A DNA stretch of 64,000 nucleotides, from assembly GCF_001442535.1 (NCBI RefSeq), contig NZ_CP013141.1, forward strand, positions 284,171-348,170, written 5' to 3'. The notes under the pieces are model-generated. The model saw only the letters and a list, made by a program, of their open reading frames with translations, ran no database searches and had not been told where the DNA came from. Source of the DNA: Lysobacter antibioticus (GTDB lineage: Bacteria > Pseudomonadota > Gammaproteobacteria > Xanthomonadales > Xanthomonadaceae). Position numbers and translations under genes: made by a program. Positions 41,719 to 50,713 of this stretch are shown here, one piece after another (position 1 is the stretch's first letter; each line of letters opens with the position of its first letter).

Positions 41719-42114
41719 TCAGGCCGCAGCGTCCTTCAGCTTCTTCAGCGGACGGACCTTGACCTTCACCGTAGCCGGCTTGGCAGCGAACCACTGCTCT
41801 TCCTTGGTGAACGGGTTGATGCCCTTGCGCTTCGGCTTGGCCGGCACGCTGACAGCGGTGATCTTCAGCAGGCCCGGCAGGGTGAAAGCGCCCGCGCCCT
41901 TCTTGTTGACCGACGCGTGGACCGCGCCTTCGAGCGCGCCGAGCACGGCGCGGATGTCCTTGGCGACGACACCGGTGACTTCAGCCAGGTGTGCGACCAG
42001 GCCCGACTTGCTCAGCACTTCCTTGATCGGCTTCGGAGCAGCCGTCTTGGCGGCGGACTTCGCAGCGGCCTTCGGAGCGGCCTTCTTCTTTGCAGCGGTT
42101 TTTTTCGTAGCCAT
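41719..42114 (-). CDS. HU-family DNA-binding protein with Lys/Ala N-terminal tail
   Basis: 131 residues from the ATG at 42114. Residues 1-35 are a low-complexity Lys/Ala tail (MATKKTAAKKKAAPKAAAK start), about 40 residues longer than a normal HU. Residues 36-131 are the HU fold: ISKSGLVAHLAEVTGV-like helix, FTLPGLLKI, then the DNA-binding beta-arm KPKRKGINPFTKEEQWFAAKPATVKVKVRP. The tail is like histone H1 or the extended HU of some xanthomonads and actinobacteria and should bind DNA non-specifically. It is monocistronic with its own terminator and a 5' inverted repeat. Confidence 0.92.
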   Translation of the reverse strand: MATKKTAAKKKAAPKAAAKSAAKTAAPKPIKEVLSKSGLVAHLAEVTGVVAKDIRAVLGALEGAVHASVNKKGAGAFTLPGLLKITAVSVPAKPKRKGINPFTKEEQWFAAKPATVKVKVRPLKKLKDAAA

Positions 42115-42270
42115 AGTTTTTTCCGGTAGCACTCGTTGAATGGATGGGTTGCCTGGATAACCCCTCGGCATGGCGGAATGTAGGGCAAGCCCGACGCGCC
42201 GCCAAGAGTTTTCGACGCAAATAGTGGCTGTTTTTCAGACGCGCGCCCCGGATGGCCCGTGTCGATGCGA

Positions 42271-42298
42271 CAAAATCCCTTGCGAATGAGGGGTTTTG
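42271..42298. promoter_or_regulatory. Inverted repeat upstream of HU
   Basis: caaaatccct and aggggttttg (9 of 10 pairs match) are separated by 8 bp, about 160 bp before the HU start. This is in the 450-bp gap 42115-42564, which otherwise has no supported gene. It may be a regulatory or terminator-like hairpin in the HU leader. Confidence 0.4.
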
Positions 42299-42564
42299 CG
42301 CGTCCCTCGATGTTTCGCGCCGCTCGTCGCTTCAAGCGAAAAGCCCTGGAAAACACGGCTCGAACGGGTTCCTGCGGCATCGCAGCGACGGTTTGCGCGA
42401 CGCGCGGCGCGAATCTGTGACGCAATCCGGCGCCATCGTCGCGATGTCGCAATGCGGTTCAGTCGCCGTGCGGTTGCCGGCGGGCCGCGCGCGCGACTTG
42501 CGCGGCCGCTGCGACGACGGCAATGTGCCAATGTCGGCGCCGCGTTGTGGATAACACCGGCGGC

Positions 42565-43653
42565 TCAGCCCCGGTGTTCGAGCGCCAGGTATTCGGCCGA
42601 CTGCATTTCGATCAGGCGCGAAGCGGTGCGCTCGAAGGCGCCGCCGAGGCGGTGGCCGCGGTACAGCCCGGTCGGCGCGTCGGCCGCGGTGCAGACCAGG
42701 TTGACGTGGCGGTCGTAGAACTCATCGATCAGGTTGATGAAACGCCGTGCCGGGTCGTCGTTGCGGCCGTCGAACAATGGGATGCCGCCGACCAGCACGG
42801 TGTGGCACTCGGTCGCGATCTCGATGTAGTCGCCGGCCGCGCGCGGGCCTTCGCACAGGGCGGCGAAGTCGAACCAGGCATGGCCGTCGGCCAGTGCGCG
42901 CACCGGGATGTCGCGGCCGTCGATGCGCAGCGGCCCGGCTTCGGCGATGCAGGCCGCGGTCAGCTCTTTCCAGCGCCCGCCCAGCCAGGCGTCGGATTCG
43001 GCGTCGAGCGGGGCGCGATACACCGGCGAGCGGGTCAGCGCGCGCAGGCGGTAGTCCTGCTGGCTGTCGAGCAGCAGCACCTCGCAGTGGCGCTGGATCA
43101 GCTCGATGGCCGGCTTGAAGCGCTCGCGCTGCAGGCCGTCGGCGTACAGGTTCGGCGGCGCGGTGTTGGAGGTCGTCACCAGGGTCACGCCCTCGGCGAA
43201 CAGGCGGTCGAGCAGGCGCCCGAGCAGCATCGCATCGCCGATGTCGATGACGAAGAACTCGTCCAGCACCAGCACCCGCAGCTCCGCACGCCACTGCCGG
43301 GCGATCTTCGCCAAGGGGTCGCTCTCGCCGGCATGGGCGCGCAACTGCGCATGGACCTCGCGCATGAAACGGTGGAAATGGGTGCGGCGCTTCTCGCGGA
43401 TCGGCAGTTGCTCGTAGAACAGGTCGATCAGGAAGGTCTTGCCGCGGCCGACGCCGCCCCACAGGTACAGCCCGCGCACGCCGTCGCGCGGCTTGCCGCG
43501 CAGGCGATCGAACAAGCCCTGCGAGGGCGGATCGAGCACGCCGGCATGGATGCGGTCGAGTTCGCGTAGGGCCGGGCGCTGCGCCGGATCCTCGCTCCAG
43601 TCGCCGCGCGCGACGCCCTCGGCATAGGCCTGGGAAGGGGTCTTGCCGGTCAT
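42565..43653 (-). CDS. zapE: Cell division protein ZapE (AFG1-like ATPase)
   Basis: 362 residues from the ATG at 43653. Walker A is GGVGRGKT at 66-73, with LYLWGGVGRGKTFLIDLFYEQLP (landmark), and the Walker B region is LRVLVLDEFFVIDIGDAMLLG near 125-145. TTSNTAPPNLYADGLQRERFKPAI near 175-200 and the C-terminal RFINLIDEFYDRHVNLVCTA are diagnostic. ZapE associates with FtsZ rings in E. coli and is needed under stress. The stop is near the HU leader region. Confidence 0.95.
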   Translation of the reverse strand: MTGKTPSQAYAEGVARGDWSEDPAQRPALRELDRIHAGVLDPPSQGLFDRLRGKPRDGVRGLYLWGGVGRGKTFLIDLFYEQLPIREKRRTHFHRFMREVHAQLRAHAGESDPLAKIARQWRAELRVLVLDEFFVIDIGDAMLLGRLLDRLFAEGVTLVTTSNTAPPNLYADGLQRERFKPAIELIQRHCEVLLLDSQQDYRLRALTRSPVYRAPLDAESDAWLGGRWKELTAACIAEAGPLRIDGRDIPVRALADGHAWFDFAALCEGPRAAGDYIEIATECHTVLVGGIPLFDGRNDDPARRFINLIDEFYDRHVNLVCTAADAPTGLYRGHRLGGAFERTASRLIEMQSAEYLALEHRG

Positions 43654-43759
43654 CGCGAACGCTGCGACTGATGGTCGGGGCGCGGTGCCGCCGGCAACGG
43701 CGGCGCGCAGCCGGGCCGCTGCCCGAGGTTCAGGGCTAGTGGCAGCATAGACATTCCTC

Positions 43760-44440
43760 TCAGGACAGGTCCGGGGCGATTTCCGGCGGCAGGTGGGCGC
43801 GCACGCCGTGCTTGATCGCACCGCGCAGGTCGATCAGGCGGCGGTGGAAGAAGTGGCCGGTGTCGGGCATGCGCACCAGTTCGGGCGGCTGGCGCAGGCT
43901 TTCGATCCAGGCGTAGACCGCGTTGGGATCGACGATCTCGTCGGCCTCGCCCTGGATCACCAGCCAGGGGTAACCGCTCGGCGGGGCGATGCGGTCGAAG
44001 TCCCAGCGGCCGGCCGGCGGCGCGATCGAGATCAGCAGCTTGGGCTGCAACTCGTCGGCCATGCGTAGCGAGACATAGGCGCCGAAGCTGAAACCGGCCA
44101 GCCACAGTTGTGCATCCGGACGCGTTGCACGCACCCAGGCGGCGACCGCGCGCAGGTCCTCGCATTCGCCTTCGCCCTCGTCGAACTCGCCTTCGGAAGC
44201 GCCGACGCCGCGGAAGTTGAAACGCACCGTGGCCGCGCCGGATTCGCGCAGGGCGCGCGCGGTCATGGTCACGACCTTGTTGTGCATGCTGCCGCCTTCG
44301 GTCGGCAGCGGATGGCAGACGATCGCCACGATCGGCCGCGGCGCGGTCTCGGCGGCCTCGACGATCATCTCGATCGCGCCGGCCGGACCGGGCAGGGTCA
44401 AGGTCGTGGAGGCGTCGCTGGGAAAGGCGGGAATGCTCAT
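43760..44440 (-). CDS. Alpha/beta hydrolase
   Basis: A 226-residue cytoplasmic hydrolase. HPLPTEGG at 43-50 is the oxyanion region, the nucleophile elbow is GFSFG with S118, the acid is in QGEADEIVD near 170, and the base is in MPDTGHFF near 195-200. It is similar to the short dienelactone-hydrolase-like proteins of the YfhR group. Its substrate is unknown. The end is 107 bp before zapE on the same strand. Confidence 0.88.
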   Translation of the reverse strand: MSIPAFPSDASTTLTLPGPAGAIEMIVEAAETAPRPIVAIVCHPLPTEGGSMHNKVVTMTARALRESGAATVRFNFRGVGASEGEFDEGEGECEDLRAVAAWVRATRPDAQLWLAGFSFGAYVSLRMADELQPKLLISIAPPAGRWDFDRIAPPSGYPWLVIQGEADEIVDPNAVYAWIESLRQPPELVRMPDTGHFFHRRLIDLRGAIKHGVRAHLPPEIAPDLS

Positions 44441-44529
44441 GCGCTCATGATACGGGGCGCTGTGAGCGGGGTGTTACGCCTGTGTGTGCGGCAGCGTGCG
44501 GCGGTATCGACGCCAAAGTCAGCGCCAAG

Positions 44530-46302
44530 TCAGCGCGGCATCAGCTCGAAACCGAGCAGCACCGGATCGTGATCGGAACTGCGCCACGGACCCGTGCCGC
44601 CGTCGCGATAACCCGCGCTCTCGGGTTCGTCGGCGTTGCTGTGCCACTCGGCGGCGCCGCGCAGGCGCGCGGCCAGCGCCGGCGACAGCAGCGCGTGGTC
44701 GAGGCGGCCGAGCTCGCCCTGGTAGACATAGCTGTACGGTGCCTCGACCTTGGCCACGGCGAAGGCGTCCTGCCAGCCGGCCGCATACAGCTCGCGCAGC
44801 GGTTGCTCCTGCGCATGCGCGTTGAGGTCGCCGACGATCATGCTCAGCGCGCTGCCGCTCGCGGTCGGGTCGGTCTTGAGCCAGGCGTCCAGGCGCCGCG
44901 CCGATTCGCTGCGCGAGGCGTTCCAGCAGGAGGCGCCGTCGCCCTGGTCGCGATCGGCGCCGGCGGCGTTCTTGCCGCAGCCCTTGGACTTGAAGTGGTT
45001 GGCGACGACCACGAAGGTCGGGCCCGGCGTGCGGTCGCGGCCGATCGCGGCGAAGGCCTGGGCCATCGGCACGCGCGCGAGCGGGCCGAACGGCCCTTGT
45101 TCGAGCGTCGCGGCGACGCCGCGCGCGGCCACCCGCGCGCCGCGGTAGATCAGGCCGACCCGGATCGCGTCGCTGCCCGGCCCCCGCTGTTGCGCGTCGC
45201 AGGGTTGCTTGCACGGCGCGGCATAGCGCCAGTCCTGGGCGCCGCCATCGGCGGCATCGGCGCGGTCGAGCGCGGCGACGAGTTCGGCCAGGGTCGACTC
45301 GGGGCCGTAGCCGTCGTTCTCCAGCTCCATCAAGGCGGCGACGTCGGGATCGAGGGCGTGGATGGTGGCGACGAGCTTGGCCAACTGCGCCTGGTATTCG
45401 GCCGCCGTGCGCGCGCCGCGCGGGGTCGGAAAGCCTTCGCCGTGGCCGTCGCCGTTGAACAGGTTCTCCAGGTTGAAGGCGGAGATGCGCAGGTCGCCGG
45501 CGACCTTGGGCGGCTGCGGACGCGGCGCGGTCTGCACGGTCGCCGGCGCGGTCAGGCGCAGGCCGTGGCTGCCGTCGATCGGCACCGCCACGCCTTCGAC
45601 CGCGTCGAGGCGGCTGCCGCTGCGCGCGGCGAACGCGGCTGCGGTCAGGGTGGCGGTGTCGCCGCCGAGCACGAGGCGGCGGCGACGGTTGTCGGCGGCG
45701 ATGGCGCGTGCGGCTTCGCTGCCGGGCACGGCGCGTTCGCCGGGTTGCCACAGCGGGCCGTCGAAGGAGGCGGTGACGGTGCCGCGCTCGGCATCGCGTT
45801 CGGCCAGGGTCAGCGGCGCGGCGATGCGCACGCGCATGCCTTCGAGGCGGCGCCAGTCGGGGGCCTCGGCGATCGCTACCGCGGCCGGCATGCGCATGAG
45901 CTTGCGGCGCGCGAGCGGTTCGATGCGTTCGGCCTCGATCGCGGTGAGCCGGCCCTGCTTGGCGAGCGCGCCCTGGTAGACGCGTCCACGGATCCGCAGC
46001 GCTTGCCCCGGCGTCAGCGCAGCGGTCTGGGCGCCGGTGATCCAGAACGCGTCCGAGGTTGCGGCATCGCCGTCGCCGCCGTCCTGCAGCAACCAGCCCG
46101 GGGCGCCGTCGGCCGCGGGCAGAGCCGCGGTGACGATGCCTTCGACGGTCGCCTCGCGATCGAGCCAGGCGCTGCTCGCGGCCGAGCCCTGGACCTCGCC
46201 GATCGCGAGCGCGCCGGCGCCGCGTTGCGCATACGGCACGCTCGCGCAGGCCGCCAGCAGCAGGCAGGGCGCGAAGGCGAGGGCGGGGCGGTATCGCGTC
46301 AT
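44530..46302 (-). CDS. ExeM/NucH-like extracellular nuclease, lipoprotein
   Basis: 590 residues from the ATG at 46302. The lipobox LLAAC puts the lipidated cysteine at 19. Residues about 30-270 contain OB-fold-like strands (VEGIVTAALP, LRIRGRVYQG). An endonuclease/exonuclease/phosphatase domain covers 280-590: ISAFNLENLFNGDGHG, ALMELENDGYG (catalytic Glu), VVANHFKSKGCG, IVGDLNAHAQE and SSDHDPVLLGF (catalytic His/Asp). Homologues degrade extracellular DNA for nutrients or biofilm dispersal. Four Cys pairs in CKQPCDAQQ and KGCGKN suggest a secreted, disulphide-bearing protein. Confidence 0.93.
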   Translation of the reverse strand: MTRYRPALAFAPCLLLAACASVPYAQRGAGALAIGEVQGSAASSAWLDREATVEGIVTAALPAADGAPGWLLQDGGDGDAATSDAFWITGAQTAALTPGQALRIRGRVYQGALAKQGRLTAIEAERIEPLARRKLMRMPAAVAIAEAPDWRRLEGMRVRIAAPLTLAERDAERGTVTASFDGPLWQPGERAVPGSEAARAIAADNRRRRLVLGGDTATLTAAAFAARSGSRLDAVEGVAVPIDGSHGLRLTAPATVQTAPRPQPPKVAGDLRISAFNLENLFNGDGHGEGFPTPRGARTAAEYQAQLAKLVATIHALDPDVAALMELENDGYGPESTLAELVAALDRADAADGGAQDWRYAAPCKQPCDAQQRGPGSDAIRVGLIYRGARVAARGVAATLEQGPFGPLARVPMAQAFAAIGRDRTPGPTFVVVANHFKSKGCGKNAAGADRDQGDGASCWNASRSESARRLDAWLKTDPTASGSALSMIVGDLNAHAQEQPLRELYAAGWQDAFAVAKVEAPYSYVYQGELGRLDHALLSPALAARLRGAAEWHSNADEPESAGYRDGGTGPWRSSDHDPVLLGFELMPR

Positions 46303-46427
46303 GGCGGGCTCGGCGGCGGCGGGAGCGGCCATTATCGGCAGCGCGCCGGCGCGGCGTCGTGTGCCATCGGGCGCCAGCCTTTGCCGAAGCCTTTGCCAGA
46401 GCCGGCGCGCCGGGCCCTCAAACGCAA

Positions 46428-46447
46428 ACGCCGCCCGGAGGCGGCGT
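46428..46447 (-). terminator. Intrinsic terminator of cytochrome c5
   Basis: The stem acgccgcc/ggcggcgt with a CGGA-type loop is followed on the minus strand by ttgcgtttg. It lies 25 bp after the cytochrome stop codon and is nearly identical to the HU terminator. Confidence 0.7.
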
Positions 46448-46471
46448 CTGGTAAGCCTGCGCGAGCGCGGC

Positions 46472-46987
46472 TTACTTGATGTTCTCGAGCATCCAGTCGA
46501 CGGTCGAGGCGACCTGCTCGTTGGTCAGGGCCGGGTTGCCGCCCTTCGGCGGCATGATGCCGGCGCTGCCGGTATAGCCTTCGATCGCATGCTTGTGCAG
46601 GGTGTCCTTGCCCTGGGCGATACGCGCCGACCAGTGCGCCGCGTCCATGGTCGGGGCGCCGCCGGCGCCGGACTTGTGGCAGCCCGCGCACAGGCTGTCG
46701 AAGATCACCTTGCCGTCCAGGGTGCCGCCGTAGGCGACCTGCGAAGCGGCCTTGGCGGCCGCCGCGGCGACTGCGGCCTGCTGCGAGGCGGCGCCGGTCG
46801 CGCCGGCATAGACCGCGCCGACCGGACCGATGCGGTTCTCGGTGCGCTTGGCTGCCTTGGGGTCGACTTCCTGCGGCAACTGGTGGTGGACGAAGTAGGC
46901 CGCGATCATCAGGCCGAGGGTCACCAGCATCAGAAAGCCGATCACCATCGAGAATTTCTTCAGGAATTCGAGGTCGTAATTGCGCAC
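46472..46987 (-). CDS. Cytochrome c5-family protein, membrane anchored
   Basis: 171 residues. A membrane helix lies at 13-33, and an Ala-rich linker at 60-85 leads to one c-type haem domain. The haem-binding motif is CAGCH at 100-104, and the distal ligand is likely the Met in GIMPPKGGNP near 145. It would pass electrons in the periplasm. The 421-bp gap 46988-47408 to the divergent yjfI holds both promoters but no gene that I can support. Confidence 0.93.
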   Translation of the reverse strand: MRNYDLEFLKKFSMVIGFLMLVTLGLMIAAYFVHHQLPQEVDPKAAKRTENRIGPVGAVYAGATGAASQQAAVAAAAAKAASQVAYGGTLDGKVIFDSLCAGCHKSGAGGAPTMDAAHWSARIAQGKDTLHKHAIEGYTGSAGIMPPKGGNPALTNEQVASTVDWMLENIK

Positions 46988-47408
46988 GATCCACCTATTG
47001 CGTGCCCCCGTTCGGGTGCACTAAAGCCATCGACGTGGCCGCACCGGGGATCGGCGCGGCCGCTGCACGGGACCCGCCGAGACGACCCCGCCGGCCTTCT
47101 GCTATCGAATGCAGGGCCGCGGGCCGGGAATGCCGGTCGGGTAGTTCCGCCGGACAGTTTATCTCACTCCGGGCCGCGCGGGCTTGCCCTGCGCCCCAGT
47201 AACGTCGTCGGAGCGCCGGCCGGGACCTGTGCGCCTTGCGCCGGTCACCGCTCGCCCCTATAACCTGCACGATCCACGAGCACGGTCACGGACGATGATC
47301 GCAGGGCCAGGGACGGGCAGCCGACCGCCTCCCTCGTCGCCCGCGACCCGGACGCTCCCCGCGCAAGCCCTACCTTCCGCGCCGCCTTCACCTTCAAGGA
47401 CCGCCCTA

Positions 47409-47825
47409 ATGTCCCGCTGGACCACGCAAGAACTGTTGACCCGACTGGCCGCCTCGTTCGGCGGCGAAAACGTCGAAGAAGTGCCGACCGCCGATGGCGC
47501 CATCCAGGTGACCCTGCCGGAAAGCGGCGACCTGGGCGTCACCATCGCCCTGACCGACCGCGAGATCTTCGTCTCCACGCCGCTGGTCGAAGCAGCGCAG
47601 GTCGCCGACGCGGCCGGCTTCAACGAAGCCTGTCTGCGCCTGAACCCGGTCAACCCGCTGTCCAACCTCGGTCTGACCACGATCAACGAGCGCGACGTCT
47701 ACATCGTCTTCGGCGAGATGGCGCCCGATTCCACCGCCGAGCAGATCGAACTCGAAATCCGCACCCTGGCCGACAACGCGATCGACGCGGTGGAAGCCCT
47801 CAAGTCCTTTCTGGTGACCGCATGA
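47409..47825 (+). CDS. yjfI: DUF2170 protein YjfI, first gene of the PspA locus
   Basis: 138 residues from the ATG at 47409. A small acidic cytoplasmic alpha/beta protein: TTQELLTRLAASFGGENVEEV at the N-terminus, then VSTPLVEAAQVADAAGFNEACLRLNPVNPLSNLGLT (landmark FNEACLRLNPVNPLSNLG), as in YjfI/DUF2170. The stop overlaps the ATG of the PspA gene by four bases. In E. coli the same family heads the yjfIJKLMC cluster. Molecular role unknown. Confidence 0.88.
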   Translation: MSRWTTQELLTRLAASFGGENVEEVPTADGAIQVTLPESGDLGVTIALTDREIFVSTPLVEAAQVADAAGFNEACLRLNPVNPLSNLGLTTINERDVYIVFGEMAPDSTAEQIELEIRTLADNAIDAVEALKSFLVTA

Positions 47826-48586
47826 GCCTGCTGCAGAAAATCCTGACCCTGTTCCGCGGCACCGCCCACGAGGCCGGTCAGGCCGTGGTCGACGCCAACG
47901 CGCTCAAGATCCTCGACCAGGAAATCCGCGACGCCGGCAACGAGCTGATCCGCTCCAAGGAAGAGCTGACCAAGGTCATGGCCCAGCGCCAGTTGCAGGC
48001 CAACCGCAGCAAGGACCGCTTCGCCAAGAAGGCCGAGTACGAGACCTACATCGCCGGCGCCCTGCGCAAGGGCGACGAAGCGCTGGCCCGCGAAGTCGCC
48101 GAGCGCCTGGCCACGGTCGAGACCGACCTCAGGAACGACGAACAGGCCATCGCCAGCTACGACGCCAGCATCACCCAGCTCAAGACCGCGATCACCGCGA
48201 CCGAGCGCAAGCTGGCGCGGGTCAAGCAGCAGGTCGACACGGTCAAGGCCACCGAGGCCGTGCAGCGCGCCCAGACCGCGGTCGCCGCGCGCCACTCCGG
48301 CGCGACCGGCAAGGTCACCACCGCGCTGGATTCGCTCGAACGCATCCAGACCCGCCAGGCCGAGCGCGGCGCCCGCCTGCAGGCGGCGGCGCAGCTCGAA
48401 GCCGAATCCGGCGACGGCGATCTCAACGCCAAGCTGGCCAACGCCGGCCTGCTGCCGGAATCGACCAGCGTCGACAACATCCTCGAGCGCTTCCGCGAGA
48501 AGCCGGTGCAGCAGCTCGGCCACGAGCCGCTGTCTTTGCCGGCGGTGGAAGTGAAGGACGCCGAGCACGTCGAGCGCAAGAACTAA
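47822..48586 (+). CDS. yjfJ: PspA/IM30-family protein YjfJ
   Basis: 254 residues. The N-terminal MSLLQKILTLFRGTAHEAG helix is amphipathic, as in membrane-binding PspA proteins. Residues about 25-175 form the long coiled coil (KSKEELTKVMAQRQ, KAEYETYIAGALRKGDEALAREVAERLA). The C-terminal segment NILERFREKPVQQ is a helix followed by a tail. PspA/IM30 proteins make ESCRT-III-like polymers that bind and stabilise stressed inner membranes. It is translationally coupled to yjfI. Confidence 0.93.
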   Translation: MSLLQKILTLFRGTAHEAGQAVVDANALKILDQEIRDAGNELIRSKEELTKVMAQRQLQANRSKDRFAKKAEYETYIAGALRKGDEALAREVAERLATVETDLRNDEQAIASYDASITQLKTAITATERKLARVKQQVDTVKATEAVQRAQTAVAARHSGATGKVTTALDSLERIQTRQAERGARLQAAAQLEAESGDGDLNAKLANAGLLPESTSVDNILERFREKPVQQLGHEPLSLPAVEVKDAEHVERKN

Positions 48587-48694
48587 GCAGTCGCGACCGC
48601 TGCCGGCCATCGCTCGGCAGCGGTCGTCCGGTCTGTCGAATCCCTTCGGCGGTTCGGTCGAGACGGGTCGAGCTGTCGGTCGCCCTGCTTTTGC

Positions 48695-48905
48695 TCGTCA
48701 TCCCCGCGCAGGGGGGAATGGATGCCGCTTGCGAGCCACTGGCTCGCGCGGGCCTGAACGCCAGGGCGCTGTGCGCGCTGGCCGGGCGGTGGAGACTTCA
48801 GGCGTTCTCGCACGGAAATCCGCTGGATCTTCGCCTACGCGGGGATGACGGCTTGAAGGCCGTCGGCTTCGGATCGTCATCCCTGCCTGGGTGGGAGACG
48901 GCCTT
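48695..48905. repeat. cgtcatcccc-type extragenic palindrome
   Basis: tcgtcatccccgcgcagggg at about 48697, with a matching inverted cgcggggatgacgg at 48837-48850 and a further tcgtcatccctgcctggg at 48875-48892. This family is distinct from the gtaggagcgg REPs. It fills most of the 370-bp gap between the PspA and channel genes, so an internal promoter here or a partial transcript end is possible. Confidence 0.75.
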
Positions 48906-48956
48906 AATGACACCATGCGCACCTGCGCCTCCCGCACACGGACGTAACCCGCTGAC

Positions 48957-50006
48957 ATGATCGTAATCGGCAAGTTCTACCGCCTCATGCGCGGCCATCT
49001 GCGCCGGATCAGCTGGGGCGTGGTCGCGGCCGCGCTGGTGCTGCATATGAGCGGCACTTGGCTGCTCCTGTCCTGGGCCGGCGAAGATAAGCTGCTGGGC
49101 TGGGATGCGTTCGTGTACTACTACATGACCACGGCCAGCACGATCGGCTACGGCGACCTGTCGCCGGGCAGCGCGGCCGGCCGCTACGTCGTCGCCCTGT
49201 TCGTGATGCCGGGCGCGGTCGCCCTGTTCGCCTCGGTGCTGGCCAAGACCAGCGCGAGCCTGCTGCATTTCTGGAAGCGCCATCAGGTGGGCAAGATGAG
49301 TTACGAGGACATGCAGGGCCATACCGTGCTGATCGGCTGGCACGGACGCGAGTCGGTGCGGCTGGTGCAGCTGTTGCTGGCCGACACCCACACCGACGAC
49401 GAAGGCATCGTCCTGGTCGCCGAAGGGCTGGCCGAGAACCCGCTGCCGGACCAGATCCGCTTCGTCTCCGCAGCGTCCTATGCCGATTGTGGCGAATACG
49501 CCCGCGCCGCGATCGGCGGCGCCGCGCGCGTGATCGTCCATGCCGACAACGACGACCGCTCGCTGGCGGCGGTGTTCGCGGTGATGGCGCATCGCCCGGC
49601 TGCGCACGTGGTCGCCCACTTCGAGTCGGCCGCGGTGGCCGACCTGGTGCGCAGCCACTACCCGCACGTCGAATGCACGCGGCCCTTGCACGTCGACGTG
49701 ATCGCGCGCGCGGTGCAGGACGCCGGCAGCTCGCTGGTCGCCGGAGAATGGCTGTCGAGCGGCGGCCCGACCCAATTCAGTTTGCCGGTGCCCACCGATG
49801 CGCAGCCGCTGCTCGCCGGCAAACTCGCCGGCGCGTTCCGCAGCCAGTCGGCGCTGTGGATCGGCTTCCGCGATGGCGGCAGCGCGGCGCCGGTACTGAA
49901 TCCGGCCGATCATGTCGAGATCGCGCCGGGCAGCGTGTTGTATTACCTTGCCGACGCACGCATCGACAGCCGCCGCGTGCCGTGGGCATCGCTGGCGGTC
50001 ACCTGA
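48957..50006 (+). CDS. Two-helix potassium channel with cytoplasmic regulatory domain, in PspA locus
   Basis: 349 residues. Helix 1 at about 18-40, a pore loop with the K+ filter TIGYGD at 62-67, and helix 2 at about 75-97. The rest is cytoplasmic: VLIGWHGRESVRLVQLLLA near 113-131 resembles the first beta-alpha-beta of an RCK/TrkA-N domain, but the usual GxGxxG reads GWHGRE, so classical NAD binding is doubtful. A second domain at 240-349 is RCK-C-like. This predicts a ligand-gated K+ channel. PspA loci with such channels are described in comparative genomics. Confidence 0.9.
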   Translation: MIVIGKFYRLMRGHLRRISWGVVAAALVLHMSGTWLLLSWAGEDKLLGWDAFVYYYMTTASTIGYGDLSPGSAAGRYVVALFVMPGAVALFASVLAKTSASLLHFWKRHQVGKMSYEDMQGHTVLIGWHGRESVRLVQLLLADTHTDDEGIVLVAEGLAENPLPDQIRFVSAASYADCGEYARAAIGGAARVIVHADNDDRSLAAVFAVMAHRPAAHVVAHFESAAVADLVRSHYPHVECTRPLHVDVIARAVQDAGSSLVAGEWLSSGGPTQFSLPVPTDAQPLLAGKLAGAFRSQSALWIGFRDGGSAAPVLNPADHVEIAPGSVLYYLADARIDSRRVPWASLAVT

Positions 50007-50016
50007 GAGAACGCAG

Positions 50017-50679
50017 ATGGGTTGGTTGGACGGATTATTCGGCGGCAAGAAAACGCCCGCCTCGGCGCCGGCGCCGTTCGCGCACGAGCTGCCGCTGGGC
50101 CTGCGCATCAATGGCCGGGTCGCCTTCGACACGATGATGTTCCGCGCCCATCCGCAGGCGTGGAGCGTGCAACTGCCCGAAGGCCACCAGGGTATTCCCT
50201 GCTACGGCCATATCGACCTGGGCGGCGGCCACGACCTGCACCGTTTCTATCTCGACGAAGACGGCTACCTGCAGATCAGCACGGCCAGCGGCCAGATCGA
50301 AGGCATCAAGGCCTTCGTGTTCCTGGAAACGGTGAACCCGGCCAGCCAGGCCGAGTTCAAGCGTTTCATCAGCGAACACCGCCACCTCGGCGCGGCCCAG
50401 ATCGATTATGCAGGCCGCACCTGGTATCGCGAGTTCGGCAACGAAGGCGCGGCCGAGAAAGTGCCGCCGGTGGTCTACGACGAAGTGCTGTATCGGCACG
50501 ACCCGCCGCGCAAGGACGACGACCTCACCCATTACGCCATGCTGTACCGGCGCGACGTGGTCGAGCTGGACCGCGAGGAATTCCTCCTCGTCACCGCCGA
50601 AGACTACGGCCCCAACGAGTTCTGCGTGACCTACGCGATCGGCCTGGACCTGACCACCGCCGATCTCGACATCACCTGA
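50017..50679 (+). CDS. yjfK: DUF2491 protein YjfK
   Basis: 220 residues, starting MGWLDGLFGGKKT, 10 bp after the channel stop. The Gly/Trp/Phe-rich N-terminal tip may touch membranes. The rest is a soluble acidic beta-rich domain with GIPCYGHIDLGGGHDLHRFYLDEDGYLQIST (landmark DLHRFYLDEDGYLQIST) near 65-95, YDEVLYRHDPP near 155 and YGPNEFCVTYAIGLDLT at the end. The family always neighbours yjfJ/yjfL-type genes. Function unknown. Confidence 0.88.
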   Translation: MGWLDGLFGGKKTPASAPAPFAHELPLGLRINGRVAFDTMMFRAHPQAWSVQLPEGHQGIPCYGHIDLGGGHDLHRFYLDEDGYLQISTASGQIEGIKAFVFLETVNPASQAEFKRFISEHRHLGAAQIDYAGRTWYREFGNEGAAEKVPPVVYDEVLYRHDPPRKDDDLTHYAMLYRRDVVELDREEFLLVTAEDYGPNEFCVTYAIGLDLTTADLDIT

Positions 50680-50713
50680 GCCCGCCACCTCACCGCACGC
50701 CGCAAGGATCCCC

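Noticed and set aside
42252..42554. Small genes in the 450-bp gap upstream of HU
   Set aside because: Frames on both strands overlap each other, have no ribosome sites and odd composition; an inverted repeat explains part of the gap better.
44482..46479. Open frame of 665 codons on the plus strand
   Set aside because: Antisense to the ExeM-like nuclease, which carries all catalytic motifs.
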